A stretch of DNA of 64,000 nt from Nymphaea colorata (Eukaryota > Streptophyta > Magnoliopsida > Nymphaeales > Nymphaeaceae), in NCBI RefSeq assembly GCF_008831285.2, contig NW_022204507.1, positions 6,654,174-6,718,173 on the forward strand. The letters run 5' to 3'. Positions 10,061 through 23,210 of this stretch are shown here, in pieces. The notes under the pieces are model-generated. The model ran no database searches. It had not been told where the DNA came from and saw only the letters and a list, made by a program, of their open reading frames with translations. The stretch's first letter is position 1. Each line of letters starts with the position of its first letter. The position numbers and the translations under genes are program-made.

Positions 10061-13000
10061 TATTTCACGCACATGCATATGTAATGTTTGGGCATAACAG
10101 TAAATGTGCATATTGATAGTAGGGTCCACATCCGGCATATGCTTGTTGCATACACAGGAATAGTGTACAGAAGTTGCTCTCGAAAAAGACCGTTTCAAGA
10201 TATGTTTTTTGTGATATCCAGTGGACTTGTCAATGTGCAAACTCTTTAAAAAATATATAGAAATCTTGCTACTGCTATGAATGAGTACATGGTTCATTTA
10301 GGCAGTTTCATTATATGCCAGGGTTTGCTAGTTTTTTAACTTATTTTTAAATTTTTTATCACGTCCACCAAACCATCACATCAGAATATTCTAGCTACAG
10401 GCATTAGCTCCTTATACAAGTGGAGTTCAGTTGACGTAACATTTTTATATTGTAATATGTTTAGGGGACCAGATATATATTCCCGATGGACTTGTGCATG
10501 TGCTGATGATGGTTAGATTAATCTCTATATTGGCAGTGTTTTATAAAGAATCCAAAGACTTTGAAGTCAATCATAGAGAGCTAATCCTTTGACTGAGTAT
10601 ATTAACATAGGTGAAGCTAACTAATATTTTGATACAGTAAGCAGAATCAGTTCCTGCAAAACGAAAGGCTTTTGAAAAAAATCCATAACCACAAGAATGT
10701 CCAGATAAGGCTGAAAAGGTGCTGGGTTGTGAGTGGTCGATCACAGACTTTTCTTCCACCTCTGGCTTTCTCAAGGTTTCTGCATGCATGTTTTTAATCC
10801 AGATCAAGGCTCTATTTCCTCAGTGCAGAAAGACATACCTCCAGTATAAGCCCAGGCAACTAGGTTCTAAAGCTTAGCTTTTAGGTCCTTTTCTACATGA
10901 TGATTTTCAAATTCTTAAGGCGGCGCTTGATGGCCCCAGGATTTTCAATGTTCTAGGATTTTAATTTCAGAATAATAATTTTAGGTCAGTGAAAGAAAAT
11001 TATTATTTCCTATTCAGAATTCAAGTAGAGTTTGGTGGAAGAAGACTTTAATGCCTATAATATTTGGACATTGTTTGTTAGGCATAAGGAAAAAAATTTG
11101 CAACAGTTGAAATATTTTAATAACCATTTCGAGAAATTTATAAAAAGCTATGGAGCATTAGCCTTGATATTTTTTTATAAAGGAGTATGTTTATTTCCAA
11201 AATGTCTGAAATATCCGAAAGCGCTGATATGATAATCTTTATGATTATTTCTGGTCATTTTGAAAATCTTTGACAAGTTCAGGTGCCAACTTAAGATGTT
11301 TGATGCCATAATTGGCAAATCCATATCTGTTGTTGTACAGCTCCCTGCAATGGATAATACGAAATATGAAATTCCAAAACTTTTGGAAGCAGAAGTGCAA
11401 TTAAGCAAAACAAGCATGAAGTTTTACACACATCATCCCAACTATGTTGCATTCTTATCCTAACGTCACCTGCATGCTTTACCGCTCCTCCCCCTGTTCA
11501 AAAAAAATAAAAGAAGCAAATAACCAAGTATTATTTCAAGTCAATAAGTTCTGCGGAAACATTGAGTAACAGCAGAAAATCTATGGGCAGCCGTTTTTTA
11601 GCCCCATGTAGCAATCAAAGCGGCCTCTTGTGAAATACTCATGCTCAACCTGAATTGTTTGGTTTCTGATCAACCAAGTGGAGATCAATCGAGTCTTCGG
11701 ATCAGTGATGGCTTGGGAGCAAGAATGGATGCCTCTGAGAAGGCTATCCAAGACGTGGCGGATGAATTCCATTGGACAGCGACACAAAGAGCGCCCATTT
11801 GGGAAGGCCCAGATCAAAAAGATTGTTACTGAGCAAACTGTCCTAAAGAGGGCAGTGGCTAGTGGGGCGACTAGTTAAGGGGCTAAATACAGTTATTTGA
11901 GTCGATTTTTTCCTCTTCACTTGCCTAGAAAATTCAATATAAGCTACTTCAACTTATTAAGCATGGCTAGTTGTCTCCTTGATTTGGTTGTTCACACTAA
12001 GATCCTCAGGCTATATATTGAGAAATCTACACTGATATTTCTACCATTCATCTTTGCATTATAAGTGAACTGTGCTCATGATATGTGCTCTCTTTAAAAC
12101 CTCGAGTTTTGGGTAATCCAGTTAGATTGTTAGTTCATCTTCTCCATCTCTAAGAGCCCTGTCCAGAGAAACCCTACATGATGCAGGAATGGCAGAAATT
12201 ATTACAATTTGCAAGATGAAGTGTTAAAGCAGGAGAGGTGCGTTGGGAGAATTCAGATTAATGACATGCTTACGTGCCATGAGGAAGATCTAGGATCGGT
12301 GTCTGCGCCCTCCTGTTTTGGATTCTTACATTTAATTCTGAAGTCTTTTTGAAGAAAGCTAATGTCCTCCAACGTCTCTATAGAGCTTGGTCTGTTAGAA
12401 TCTGAATCCACAAGCTCGGAAACGTTAGGAAAATTGGGCGTATATACACATATCAGATGGTTAATTAAACTCCATATGAAATAGCTAAATAGGGATTTAA
12501 CTATTCATTTGGCTGCCGAGTCAGCCTAAAAACTAGGCCCTAACATGGTGCAGTGGGTAGGTAAAACCTTTGTTTAAAATTTTATCTTTGACTGTGTGCC
12601 CAAGAGGGGTTTAGGTAAAACTTTTCCACTCCTCTTTGAACGGGAAAAAGTTTTGCCTAAGACCTAACAGTAAGCGAACCTGTAAATATTTTTCCCAAGA
12701 TGCAAAAGTCCTGCTTCATTTGAGAGAACGTTAGGAAACAATGAGCCAGAGCAACCCACCACATACGACAAAAACTTTTTCTTGGGATAAAAAATTTCCT
12801 AGATATCAAATAGAGCCTTAGATGTTCTAAGGGATACGTACATGGCTTAATTTCCAAAAGCGATTTCGAAAAAATAAAACGAGGCAGAGTGAATATTGAA
12901 ATTATGTTACTGGTGCAGAAGTTGGAACCACATTTAGACTTGTCGCCCACTGGATCCATAGTCATCTTTTAAATCTGGTAATTTCTATCTAGCTTTAGGA

Positions 13001-14934
13001 AATAAAAACAAATTTACAACCTTTTTTGTAAATTGTATCGATTGGGAAGATTATGAAGAAAGTATAATTTTAATCAAAACATGGATTGGCTTTGGAGTTT
13101 TCAAATTTCATTTCTTTTTTCTTTTTGCCGCTGGACTACCTAAACTATAAACTTCTTCACTGAGTGCAAAACGTTCGACTTCCTATGTATGTATGCTCTA
13201 TTTGTAATTAATCGGATAGATGAGAAATGAAATTAAGCTGATTATTTTACAAAACAAATCATCACAAGGTCTAGATATCTAAGCTAATATTTCTTCTTCC
13301 TCTTTATGGCTAAGCCTTTCTCTCCTTTTCTCGGATGACAGGTGTTTTATTCAAAGAGAAATATGATCGGATCTACCAAATGTTCTATAAATATCCTGAA
13401 ATTCTTTCATATTACAACAACAGTTAATATATTTCCTTATAGCTATCCTTTCCATGTCATGGCATCATTATTTTGCTTATGCTAGTTGAGTTTCTAGTTG
13501 TTTCAAATTTTTCCAAGGCCGAATGGGCCATCTATATGTAGGATTGTTAACTTAAATGCCCATTTGACAAAAGAAACAGTTTGTAACATTTTATAAATAT
13601 GCCCAAAAAAATTCTAGACAAACTTATGAAACATTCCAGCAAATGTGTTTCATAAATCTGTCCCAATCTTTAAAACATATTAATAGAATAGTTTACAAAT
13701 TGTTTTCATTGCCAAACAGCCTGATATTAAGAGTTGCATATTTTTCATGTCTTGTTTCAGCTGTTTTGCATACAGAAGAATCAAGTACCCCTTTCTTGCA
13801 TGGCGAATTAAGGAGACTCATAAATTGTTTATAGCTTAAAGGTAGAGGATGCAAGTGAAATCACCAGGCAGGCTGGGGGTGGAACAGGAGAGAGCGGAGG
13901 GATTCTATCGAGTTTTCTTGAGTCCAGCCTAATTGGGTCCGAATTGGTTCTACGTTGGAGTTGATTTTGCAGTGGTACTTGGAGATCGATCAGCTCAAAA
14001 TTGGGTTCAAGTAATTTTAAATCCTATATTTACTGTAAAATGGCTCAGAATTTCACTCTGATCAAATCTAGACTTAGGTCTATAACCATCTTAGACACCC
14101 GAATCCAGTTAACAACTGGATCTTATTTTTCTCTCATGCACCAGTTTAAACTATGATCGAACCTTGGGCTTGACCCGCCATGGAGAGGGGCTTCGTTAGT
14201 TACTGGTCTGGACTATGTCGAGAACTCGATCCTTGGGCCCAATAAACCTGGGTGTTGCCCAATCTATTTAATAATGAAGCTGGTCAGCGAGGGCGGGGGC
14301 TGTGTTACGGACTCATGATGGTTAGAATATTTAACTATGAAAAATTATCATCTATAATTGAGGTAGATTAATTAATGTTTCTAAACTTGTTTAATTCGTC
14401 CTTAAATTCAAGGATTTTTCTTTTGGCATTCATAGAAATTGATTTGTACTTTTAAACTACCTTCTAAGAAGGTGTCCATGCCACTACAAGGGGTGGATCG
14501 TTGTGGTTTCACACACACACACACACATATATATATATGTGTATGAATGATCGATAGGTGCTAGGCCATTTGGGTAAATTATAAAAGCCAAGCCTCTTAA
14601 ATTTGTGTTAAACAGTGTTTTAAACAAAAAATGAACCATCTAGTGTATTTATAAACACTAGTTTAATGTAAATCATGCTTTAGTTCAGACTTTCTTTTTT
14701 AAAATTAATCTTTTCATTACCAAAATTTTGATGTTATAAGAGTTTCATTTTTTTATGATTAAGAAAACATTACTTAAGCAAGAAAAAAATAACTTAATAT
14801 TTGTTGCTCACAAAATTATTGTTTAAGATCATATTTATAAGGTGAGATTGTGAAAACAAATATTTTAATAATTAATTTTGATGGGTTTGTTTTTTCCCTC
14901 TTACCCAAGTGGTCTTGTTTCTGCCAACTTCTAT

Positions 14935-15052
<118 letters not shown>

Positions 15053-15071
15053 TGACCGTTCATCTACTGTA

Positions 15072-15293
15072 AATGGTGACTCTAGCTATTTAGAGCCACC
15101 CAGCCATGTAACCAAGGCCGTCCATCTAATACAGATGTGGTTGAGAAAAAAACATGGAAAAAAAGATGGAAACTAATATTAAATGAACAAAAGTCAATCA
15201 CCATTTTTTCATTGTTTTTATCTTAACCATCTATCATAATAGATCGAACGGCACTGCTTAAATGAGGATGACTCTAAAAACTCAGTCACCATT
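15072..15293. mobile_element. MITE-like element, GTGACTCTAG family, un-nested copy
   Basis: About 222 bases with terminal inverted repeats AATGGTGACTCTAGCTATTT and, from the other end, AATGGTGACTGAGTTTTTAG, then related GTCCATCTAATA / GTTCGATCTATTAT further in. The interior has GGTTGAGAAAAAAACATGG. It is flanked by SSRs on both sides and lacks the nested element seen in the A modules. Mirror copy at 61,989-62,213. Confidence 0.6.
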
Positions 15294-15993
15294 CTCCCTC
15301 CCCCTCCCTCCCTCTCTCTCTCTCTCTCTTTCTATATATATATATATATATAATATATATATATTTCCATTAGAAAATTGACAATTTCATGGAAACAATG
15401 CACGTTTTGTTCTTGAAACCCAAACAAAAGGGTGATCACTTACCAAAACTGGTTACGTGCACAGTGCACAGTCTTTTAAAAAAAGTCAAGTATATCTTGG
15501 CCCACTTGTACTGGGCCCCTTGCCCACATTTAGGAGTAATTGGTCATGCGCAGTAGCCTATGCTCAATGCATTTGTGCACAGGTTTGTGCATATAACCAG
15601 ATTTGCTTGCTTACCTACATAAGTCCTGGTGCTGCGTGGGGCACCACTTCTGGGATAGTGAATAACTACAGAAGGATCTTGCCCACAGATGTCATCACTG
15701 GGATTGAAATTGGCAGCAACTGCAAAACAAATCCGCAAAAGTATTTGAACCCACCACTAGCGAGAGATATAGAATATTCACAAGGTGAAATAGTGATGGC
15801 AAAGGTGATGAAGATATAGTAGTAGCTAGCTAGAGGCCAGTGACATGGAATAGAGTGGTTAGACAGATGATACCTGTTAACTCCACCGCCTGCGCATTGT
15901 TATGATCCCTGTTCAATATTTGCGAGCCTAAAATCCCGTCTAGCCAGCTGCTGTCTCTTCAACCACAGCAGTTTGTGTTGTGTTTTGTGCACG

Positions 15994-16004
15994 TTTATAT
16001 ATAG
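15994..16004 (-). promoter_or_regulatory. TATA box of C2 copy 2
   Basis: The minus-strand motif CTATATATAAA lies about 110 bases above the former start codon. It occupies the same relative position as the TATA motif of the 27.9-kb copy. Sequence further upstream (about 16,040-16,140) is also conserved between copies. Confidence 0.5.
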
Positions 16005-16143
16005 ACATGTAAAGCTAGCCCTAAACTGCTTTGCACGTTTAAGTCAATACCACAAAAAATGCAGGCACTTTCATGTCAAGGGGCCTTTGCTTTGACACTG
16101 TCAAGGAGGCCACCTATCAAGAGAAATAAGCATGGCCATACCT

Positions 16144-16145
<2 letters not shown>

Positions 16146-16181
<36 letters not shown>
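16146..16181. repeat. (TA)n microsatellite
   Basis: A pure TA run upstream of the C2 copy 2 promoter. The equivalent at 61,128-61,152 in the right arm is shorter. Confidence 0.9.
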
Positions 16182-16183
<2 letters not shown>

Positions 16184-16249
16184 GTTGTTAGTGATATATA
16201 AAATTATCATTTCAATCATCCTACTCAATATATATGCAACTCTTTCTCA

Positions 16250-16490
16250 ATAGCTATAGTGTACTTGGTTAGGTTAAAGACCTATAAAGAGGCAAGTCTC
16301 TAGTTCGATTCACATGAGCATCATGCCCTCATGCCTTAAGTAGTGGGGTGCAGTACCTAAAGTTGAAGGCTGCTCCCTTGCTATCGCTGGTACGGACACA
16401 GATTCAGACCTTAGAGTTTGAAAGAATGGTGAGAAGCTTTGGACTTCTTTTCGTGAGGTAAGTGGTTAAGATTTTGCTCACCTGAAAATA
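16250..16490 (+). mobile_element. tRNA-derived SINE, copy 1
   Basis: The B box-like TAGTTCGATTC (about 16,301-16,311) fits the pol III consensus GTTCRANNC, and a degraded A box (ACTTGGTTAGGTTAAAGAC) lies about 40 bases upstream. The body (TTAAGTAGTGGGGTGCAGTACC.., then a GCTCACCTGA end) is shared with three further copies at 29.0, 54.6 and 60.9 kb. The boundaries are approximate. Confidence 0.6.
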
Positions 16491-16969
16491 TGCATATTAC
16501 TCCATATATATCTATATATATCGATTGTTTGAATTGCCCTTCTCAAATATGCCAAATCGACCTTTGTGACCAACAAATTCGCCGCCTGTTAGTTCATGTT
16601 GGTTTTTTGTTTATTATTTTAAACGTTATTTCCTTTTATTTAATTTCTTATTCATTTAAACCTTTTTCTGACTCACAAATGAAGCGATTGAATGAGCAGC
16701 CTGACCGATTCTATTCTTTTTTATTGTTTTCCACCTCGAAATGTGAACACTTAATTAAATGCGTTGCAGACCCACATAACGACGAACGGGTAGGATTGGT
16801 GCGCCTCGCAACCCGAAAATCCCCACTAAAAATCCCCACCTGTTCCACAAGCATAGAAGAATGCTGATGTGTTAGCAGTACTGGTTGAATTGGAATTGCT
16901 TTTACAACTGCTAAATTCTTCTCAATCTTTATGACGGCCGAAGGCCTCCGCAAAAAAAAAAGTCATAGA

Positions 16970-17175
16970 GATCAAGGGTAGAGCTAGGAATTTTCTGTCG
17001 CAGGACCCAAATTATAGTTTCAAAATTTTAACAAGAGCCGAAATAAAAATTTTCTAATTTTTTATATATATTAAACTAAAATTTTTTAGATTACATATAA
17101 ATTTTTAAAGTTTTAATTTTTAAAATCTGAAGAGGGGCCAAGGCCCCTGCGGGTTCCCCTTCCCTCCATCCCCTG
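16970..17175. mobile_element. TIR insertion flanked by TAGAG
   Basis: A segment of about 200 bases has ends TCAAGGGTAGAGCTAGG and, inverted, TCAGGGGATGGAGGG. It is absent from the otherwise homologous A-module positions near 29,585 and 54,210, which read straight through CATAGAGACATGCC. Comparison of the arms suggests a TAGAG target duplication. A similar element fragment is at about 49,395-49,490. Such GGAGC..GGGGCC elements are common non-autonomous plant repeats. Confidence 0.5.
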
Positions 17176-17179
17176 ACAG

Positions 17180-18300
17180 AAGCCTACCATTTTAGTAGCA
17201 TAATTCCTAATTAATTACACGACGAGCAGATTGGGGGGCGCAAATATGACAAAATTAATGTTCAAACATTTAAAACTAGAAAACTTCATTTTGATTGGTA
17301 AATGAAAAGAAGTCATATCCACAGCAGCTATTTTAAAATATATGATTGGATTCAATCCGCCAAGAATGATGTAATTTAGTTGACAAAATATTCGTCAAAC
17401 CCAAGCCTCGGTTGGGCCTTTTACCTGAAAAAACAAAAGCTTTATCATGATTGTGTAGGCATTTTCTTTCTATGTCATGGTTCGCTAGTTTTTTAATGTA
17501 ATTTTTTGTTTTCTCATCGCATGTCAACCAGTCCATATCATATCTCAAAATCTTACTAGTTACATGCCGGCACTAGCACTTAGTTTATTTTACCCACACG
17601 TAGAGTTCAGGTGATCTAACGTTTTAATATTGTAATCTTTTTCGAGGCCCATATCCACACGATAGAGATCATGGTATGCCAACTAGAATAATAATCTCTG
17701 CCTTGGCAGTGTTTCATATTGGAAAACTAATTAAACACCAAGTGACTTGTTCTCTGCTTGTTGCTCCCAAGTGGGATGAACAATATCAACAACTAAGATT
17801 CCAGAGATGAGTTTAATCATGGAGTTAATCATTTTACTGGGAATGTCATGAATATGAAGCTAAGTAGTATATTTTGCAAGCGATAGCAGGAATGAGTTTG
17901 GATTATTGCACATTCCCGCAAAAGTAATGGCTTTTGGAAAAATCCATAATCGCAGGCTTGTTCAGAGACTGTAAACCTTGTTTTCCACTGCATGAATATT
18001 TTTTAAAGAATAAAAAATAATATATCCAAAAGTCAAAGATTATTGCACATTTTGTAATTGATGGTAGAATCTATCAAGCTTATAATGGTTCAAGGGTACA
18101 TGTTACCTCTTGGCTGGAAAGTACAATCTTTATAGCTATATATTTATCCTCTATACTCTGTGCTACCATTATTTAATGGACACAACAAATAACTAGATAT
18201 ATCATTACACATTCTATGCCACCAGATAAAAATGCAGAACATTGAACAAATCCTTGAGCATGTAAAGACACAATGAACTTTGAAAATTCAGATAGTTTCA
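17180..18300. other. repeat-module sequence without gene
   Basis: Homologous to 38,860-39,500, 42,120-42,460 and 59,000-60,100, and more distantly to 10,380-10,800 and 34,130-34,500. It looks like an old non-coding repeat segment downstream of the copia remnant. No coding motif was found. Confidence 0.5.
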
Positions 18301-18306
18301 AAAGAT

Positions 18307-19950
18307 TTAATATGAAATTTGAGCAGCACTTGTTCGTAGAAAATTTGAAACTCGGATATCATAAGTGGCATCCAAAATGGATCCAACGACAAAGCAAGAG
18401 AGAACATGGGTTCTCTCGACTCTTCTAAAGAGTCGGTGATGAACCACTATAATTTCCCCCTCATTACTGTGTTTTATAACACCTACCACTCTTCTGAACT
18501 TGGTGAATGTCTGCACTGGCTGCCCCTTCATGAATATATCAACAACTGATCTTCTAAAGCAATTTATAACAACTATATCTCTCTTCTGAGCATTTTTTCT
18601 CTGATAAATTGATGTTGCACTTTGTCCAAGAAAAGAAGACATGATTTTCTCAATCTAGTATTACCTTCAGTATCTCAGTAGAGTACCACTGCATAATCTA
18701 CATCTTGTTCAATGTCTTCCAACAATTGCATCAGTTAGACACATTTTTGTACTGCTTGAGATGCTGTTACATTATATGCTCAGTTTCTGTTGTAGATAGT
18801 GAAACTGTTGGTTGTCTTTCACTATACTATGAAACTGTCTCACTTCCAAGACTGAACGTCTGTTTAGTATACAAGCCAACAAAATCTTAAACATCAACTG
18901 ATCCGCTTTTGTAGAGTATACCATAGTTAGTAGTTCCTTTAACATAATTTAATATTGTTCTCGCTGCTTCTAAATGCAGCTCCTTGAAGTCTGCATGAAT
19001 CTACTCACAACACTAACTATATATGCCATGTATGGTCTTGACAAGGTTATGTATATTGAGTTTCGAACCAGTTGCTGGTACATAGTGATGTCTTGTAGCT
19101 TATCTTCATCAATTCTGACATAATACTTATCTCAATTGGTTTTGAGATAGGTTTGCAATCAAGCATATCATACTTACAAAGTAAGTTACCAACATATTTC
19201 ATTTTGACTTAAAAATAGTACTTTAGATCGATAATCAATTTCTAATCCAAGGAAATGTCATAACTCTCCCCCACCTCATTCATTTCAAATCTCACTATGA
19301 GATGTTCATAAATGAGATTAATGTCTTCCTTATCATCTTCATTAATTAAATCATCAACGTAAATTAACACAATATTAATCTTTGTACCTTTTGTCTTGAT
19401 GAAGAGACTGAAATATGCTAAGGCGACTTGGAATTTGTTAAACACTAAGAATTCAGCTATGTTTCTATACCATGCTATAAGTGCTTGTCTTCTTAAATTT
19501 GTAGACATAGTCTGGCTTATCTATAGATCTAAATCTTTTAACTTGTTCCATATAAATTTCATGGTCAAATTCTCTATACAAAAAGGCATTCTTCTCATCC
19601 ACCTGCCTTAGCTTTAATACTTGGTTGCAACGACAACTATCAACACATGTACATATGTGATCTTAGCAACAGGACTAAAAGTCTCTTAAAAGTCAATACC
19701 ATACTAATATGAAAATCCTCTCATGATCAGTCGACCCATCTATCAATCGAGTCATTTGCCTTCCATGTTATTTGTAAACCTACTTGCAGGTAATGGGTTT
19801 TACTCTAGCAGCTTCAGTACAAGCTCCTCGGTAGGGTTTTGCATCACTACCTTCATCGTGTTTTTTATTGCAGCTTGCCATTTGTCAACACATTTTGTTT
19901 CTTCAAAAGAAGCTAGCTCGATCTTCAACAAGATGATATAATCTGCATCA
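18307..19950 (-). mobile_element. Ty1/copia retrotransposon remnant (RT and RNase H), left copy
   Basis: On the minus strand 19,242-19,508 encodes a copia reverse-transcriptase part with LIYVDDLI. An upstream piece around 19,800-19,930 resembles the DKW..A(M/I)..E segment that precedes RT. The piece at 18,307-18,642 carries DIFMKGQPVQTFTKFR, the ADIFTKGL end of copia RNase H. The frame is interrupted many times, and no integrase or gag is seen. The mirror copy is at 57.36-58.96 kb. Confidence 0.8.
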
Positions 19951-22190
19951 ACATACTTGGAATTTGGTTTTTGGATTCTTGTTGATCGTCTTAATGTTGT
20001 AGGTGCTTCTTCTTTCTCTTTCTCTCTCTTTACTTGGCCTTTGTTGGTATATTATGTTTGGATGTGAGGGGGCAAGGCAGCACACTAGGGATCACAGCAA
20101 GAGAATTCCATGATCAACAGACATTGGCATTTTCCCTCTCTCCAATGCATCATCTAAGTGTTAAGTTGGTCGGAAATTGGACCTACAACTCACGGTGCCG
20201 GTGAATTATAGAACCCTTGAAGAAATGACAGACAAATTCAAGCATAGGAGAGAGAAAAAGGAAAAAATGAAAAAAAGAGAGATGAGAACTGAAAGACATG
20301 GGATTTTATACTGTCTTAAATGAATTAAGAAATCACCCCAAAGAACTTGGAGACTTCTACAATAGAGTACCTTGCCATTTTTATAAGACAAACAGGTCCA
20401 ACAAGGTGGACCCATTCATCCTAAACAGTGGCCACCAAGTCTAAAGCAAATCTAGTGATACGTTTTGGTGTATGTTCTGTGATGTTCTTTGCCCATTTTT
20501 GGATCGTTTTAGGAACAAAACACCATGTTCATTTTGTCGAGTGTTTGTTTTCCATAATGTTGGTCGTGCCTATCCTGTTTGTTTTGTCCGATGTTTGATT
20601 TGTGTTTTGTACATTCTGCATGTTTTCTTCGGTGTTTGCATCATGTACAGTCTGTTTTGTCCAATGTTCTAGAACACTATCATCACAAGACCCATCATTA
20701 TTTGTACATTATAGTTAGCAAAGAATACTATCATAGTGAGATTTTTTTATGCTACAATGCAACTGAATGCATACATTCCAGTAAAAAAAAATCTCCAATT
20801 ACAAAAACTTCTGTGATAGTGATATGAAACTTGAATATTAATCTTCAATATTATCTGAATTTTGGATAGAATCCGGAGGTTAATAAACATTTTAATGAAA
20901 AAAATTGCCCTACTGAACTACGAAATTTTTAACATACAAGCAGCAGCGACATAGCTTGTTGAGACAGATTACATCAAAACTCTCAAGACAATGCAAGTCT
21001 AAACAAAGAAAAGTTAATGTTCTTTCATTTTCCACCATGAGAACTTGATTTGGTATTAGACTGCTGCTTCTAAGGGCAGGAAGAAGAGAGATGACCAGGA
21101 ACGCTGCACATATAGCATGTCCGCCTTTTCTCACTCGCTTTGTTGGGACAGATCTGGAGACTTTATTAAACTCTGCTCCCTTTAGTGCAGCACACCTTAT
21201 CTTAACTGGCCTGGCACACACCATCTGCCATATGCCTATGGAGGTCACATTCATATCATCAAATCCAACAGATACACAATGGGAGCAAGAAAGTAGAAAG
21301 GCCAAACGTTTTGAGGGCGTTTGTGAGAAATTGCTATAAAAAACTAAACCAACTTCACCTTCTCTTTTAGTTGCACCTGATCCTAGGGGCATATAGAAGT
21401 TTAAAGTTCAAAGAGTTCAGTCAGGAGCCAGTGAAGTCTTTTGTTAGAGAAGAGCATTCACGTGCCTCACCCAACAGCCAAAGCTGTATCACCTAGAGAC
21501 GAAAGCCACAACATGCAAAAAAGAAGCATCAGGACAAGCAAGAAGACAACCAGCCTCTGTGCCCCTATATCTAATAATCATTGCATTTTTCCCTCCGGGA
21601 AAAAAAAGAAAAGAAAATCTCTGTCTGGGAGACTCAAAAATAAAGTGTATTTTGTGGGCTACCCAGTATATTTTGGGTGGTCTACATTACATTCTGATCT
21701 ACCATGTTCCGGAGTCCGTCTGGTTAAGTTTGATTTTGGTTTTCTTTTTCATCTGAATTTAGGTTGACTAGTATGAGAATATTTCCATGTAATTGAGTTA
21801 CACTTTTTCTCAAACTTCAGTCAACCATCAATTTCGGATTCAAACTCAGTTATGAAATTACACACTAAATCTGATCCATTATATACTATACAGTCATGTA
21901 CATCACAATGTATATTAGGATTAGGTCATGCGCCATCTGTTTCAATCAATTTCTATGAAAAGTGCTTCACGAGGTCACCTTCATTATCCACTTTCAATCA
22001 ACAACGCATAGAGTCAAGATCCAACAAGAAATCGCCTAAGTAAATGCACTGTATATTCCCAGACATTTCATCAATCCTGCTGCAGATCCAGAGAGGAATA
22101 CCGCAAATGAGTGAGAGAGAGAGAAAGAGAAAATTTGTTCTCAAAGGTTGCCTCACTTCCAAGTTGGTGCAGGATCACCTCAACAAGTGA
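19950..22190. other. retroelement flank and unassigned sequence
   Basis: 20,000-20,460 mirrors 56,740-57,350 and may be the 5' part of the copia remnant, with a TATAAAA-bearing leader on the minus strand. 20,470-20,700 is T/G-rich with repeated TGTTTTGTCC motifs. 20,900-21,800 has open frames on both strands with no recognisable domain. No gene is supported. Confidence 0.4.
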
Positions 22191-22194
22191 TGAC

Positions 22195-22640
22195 TCAGCC
22201 ATTCACGCACGAAACTCGGTTTCTGTGCGAGGGCCCAGTTGAAGACACTGATGGCGGTGTCACCATTGTCATGCCAGCGAACGATGTTGATAAGGTCCTT
22301 TGATGTGAAGTTTGGAGGAACTTAAGAATATCAGATGAGTTGGTGGTTCTTGAGGGTGACGGCATAACGAGTTCGGCTTGTTTTGAAGTGGATGAGAAAG
22401 CTATAAGCTTGAAGTGGCTCTTACCTGGAAGAAGCCATGGTGGCGGTTTGCGGACAGAGAAGCTGTAAGGGAGAGAAGAAAGGGTAGCAGGTTGTGAAGA
22501 TGGAGAAACATACCTTTGGAAGATACAGAAACCTTCTAAGGGGGGTTGGAACGCAGCCTCCAAATGGTGTTACTGCAATGGAAAGAGATGTGAACAAGGG
22601 TGGTAGAAGAAGAAGAGTGGAGACGTAGTGAGCGAGGAAG
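22195..22640 (-). pseudogene. unidentified gene fragment, PPR-like pattern, copy 1
   Basis: On the minus strand an ATG in good context (CCACCATGG) is followed by SSR and a GTAAGA donor-like site. Further on, one frame reads INIVRWHDNGDTAISVFNWA and ends with HLLR then TGA. The ISVFNWA pattern resembles the start of plant P-class PPR proteins, but no full 35-residue repeat can be seen. The same frame and stop are kept at 46.3 and 56.5 kb. Confidence 0.35.
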
Positions 22641-22899
22641 GTAGCATAGAGCTAGAGTGAAACAAAGGAATGGAAAAAAGGTGTTTTCTGTGTTTCGATG
22701 GCTAATTAATAACAAGAAAAAAGAAAGGAGAGAATAAGTGTATTTGGAAAGAAGCGAAAAGAAAAAAAAATTAGCATAATTCTAAGCTCTCTCAAAATGA
22801 AGATTGGAGGGAAAAGGAACTTCAACTTTCCCTAACCATTTTTTACTTTTCATTTTCTTTCATTTTCTTTCCTTCTATTTATTTTCCTTTTCTTCATCC

Positions 22900-23210
22900 A
22901 TTCAAACAATGCCGCTGGCGAGCGTTCCATGGTAAAGCACAGAACGCCGCGGAATAGACTGGGATTTTATACCCAGCATTTTCATCTCCAGTCCGTTTTG
23001 AGTTTCCAGCATCCAATGTTTCTGTTGACTAGGCGAAAAATGGAACATCGTGTTCTATTTCGCAGCGTTCCACCCCATTCCACAATGTGTTCAATGATAA
23101 TGTCTTGTCCTGCTCTTTGGGCTGTTGGCTTAGAGTTAGTTAGGCAAGGGTTGATGAGAAAGGAAGCTAAACGAGGTTCAAAGAGATAGAGAGAGAGAGT
23201 TAGAGGAATG
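22900..23210. repeat. dispersed GGAACGCTGCG block, copy 1
   Basis: About 300 bases matching 45,230-45,560 and 55,440-55,780 inverted. It has internal GGGATTTTATACCCA symmetry and CTCTTTGGGC / GTTCCACCCCATTCC motifs. It could be a non-autonomous element, but the ends were not resolved. Confidence 0.45.

Larger units (their letters stand above)
8325..12480 (+). repeat. module A, direct copy 1 (homologous to 32.1-36.2 kb)
   Basis: Collinear with 32,110-36,212 in the same orientation and with 52,440->48,772 inverted. Shared landmarks in order are the exon-like TGCATGCCTACGAGTATCGC block, a nested MITE pair, a (TA)n array, the TTATCTCATAA minisatellite and the C2 exons 5 to 3 on the minus strand. 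The junction into module B lies near 12,480. Confidence 0.8.

Noticed and set aside
12546-12600. Second SINE type (TGGTGCAGTGGGTAGG)
   Set aside because: An A box-like string only; no B box or repeated body was found.
15457-15819. 120-codon plus-strand frame conserved as 61,551-61,832 minus
   Set aside because: It is the antisense of C2 exon 2. The sense strand has matching splice sites and a C2 motif, so the conservation is explained by that exon and by the arm duplication.
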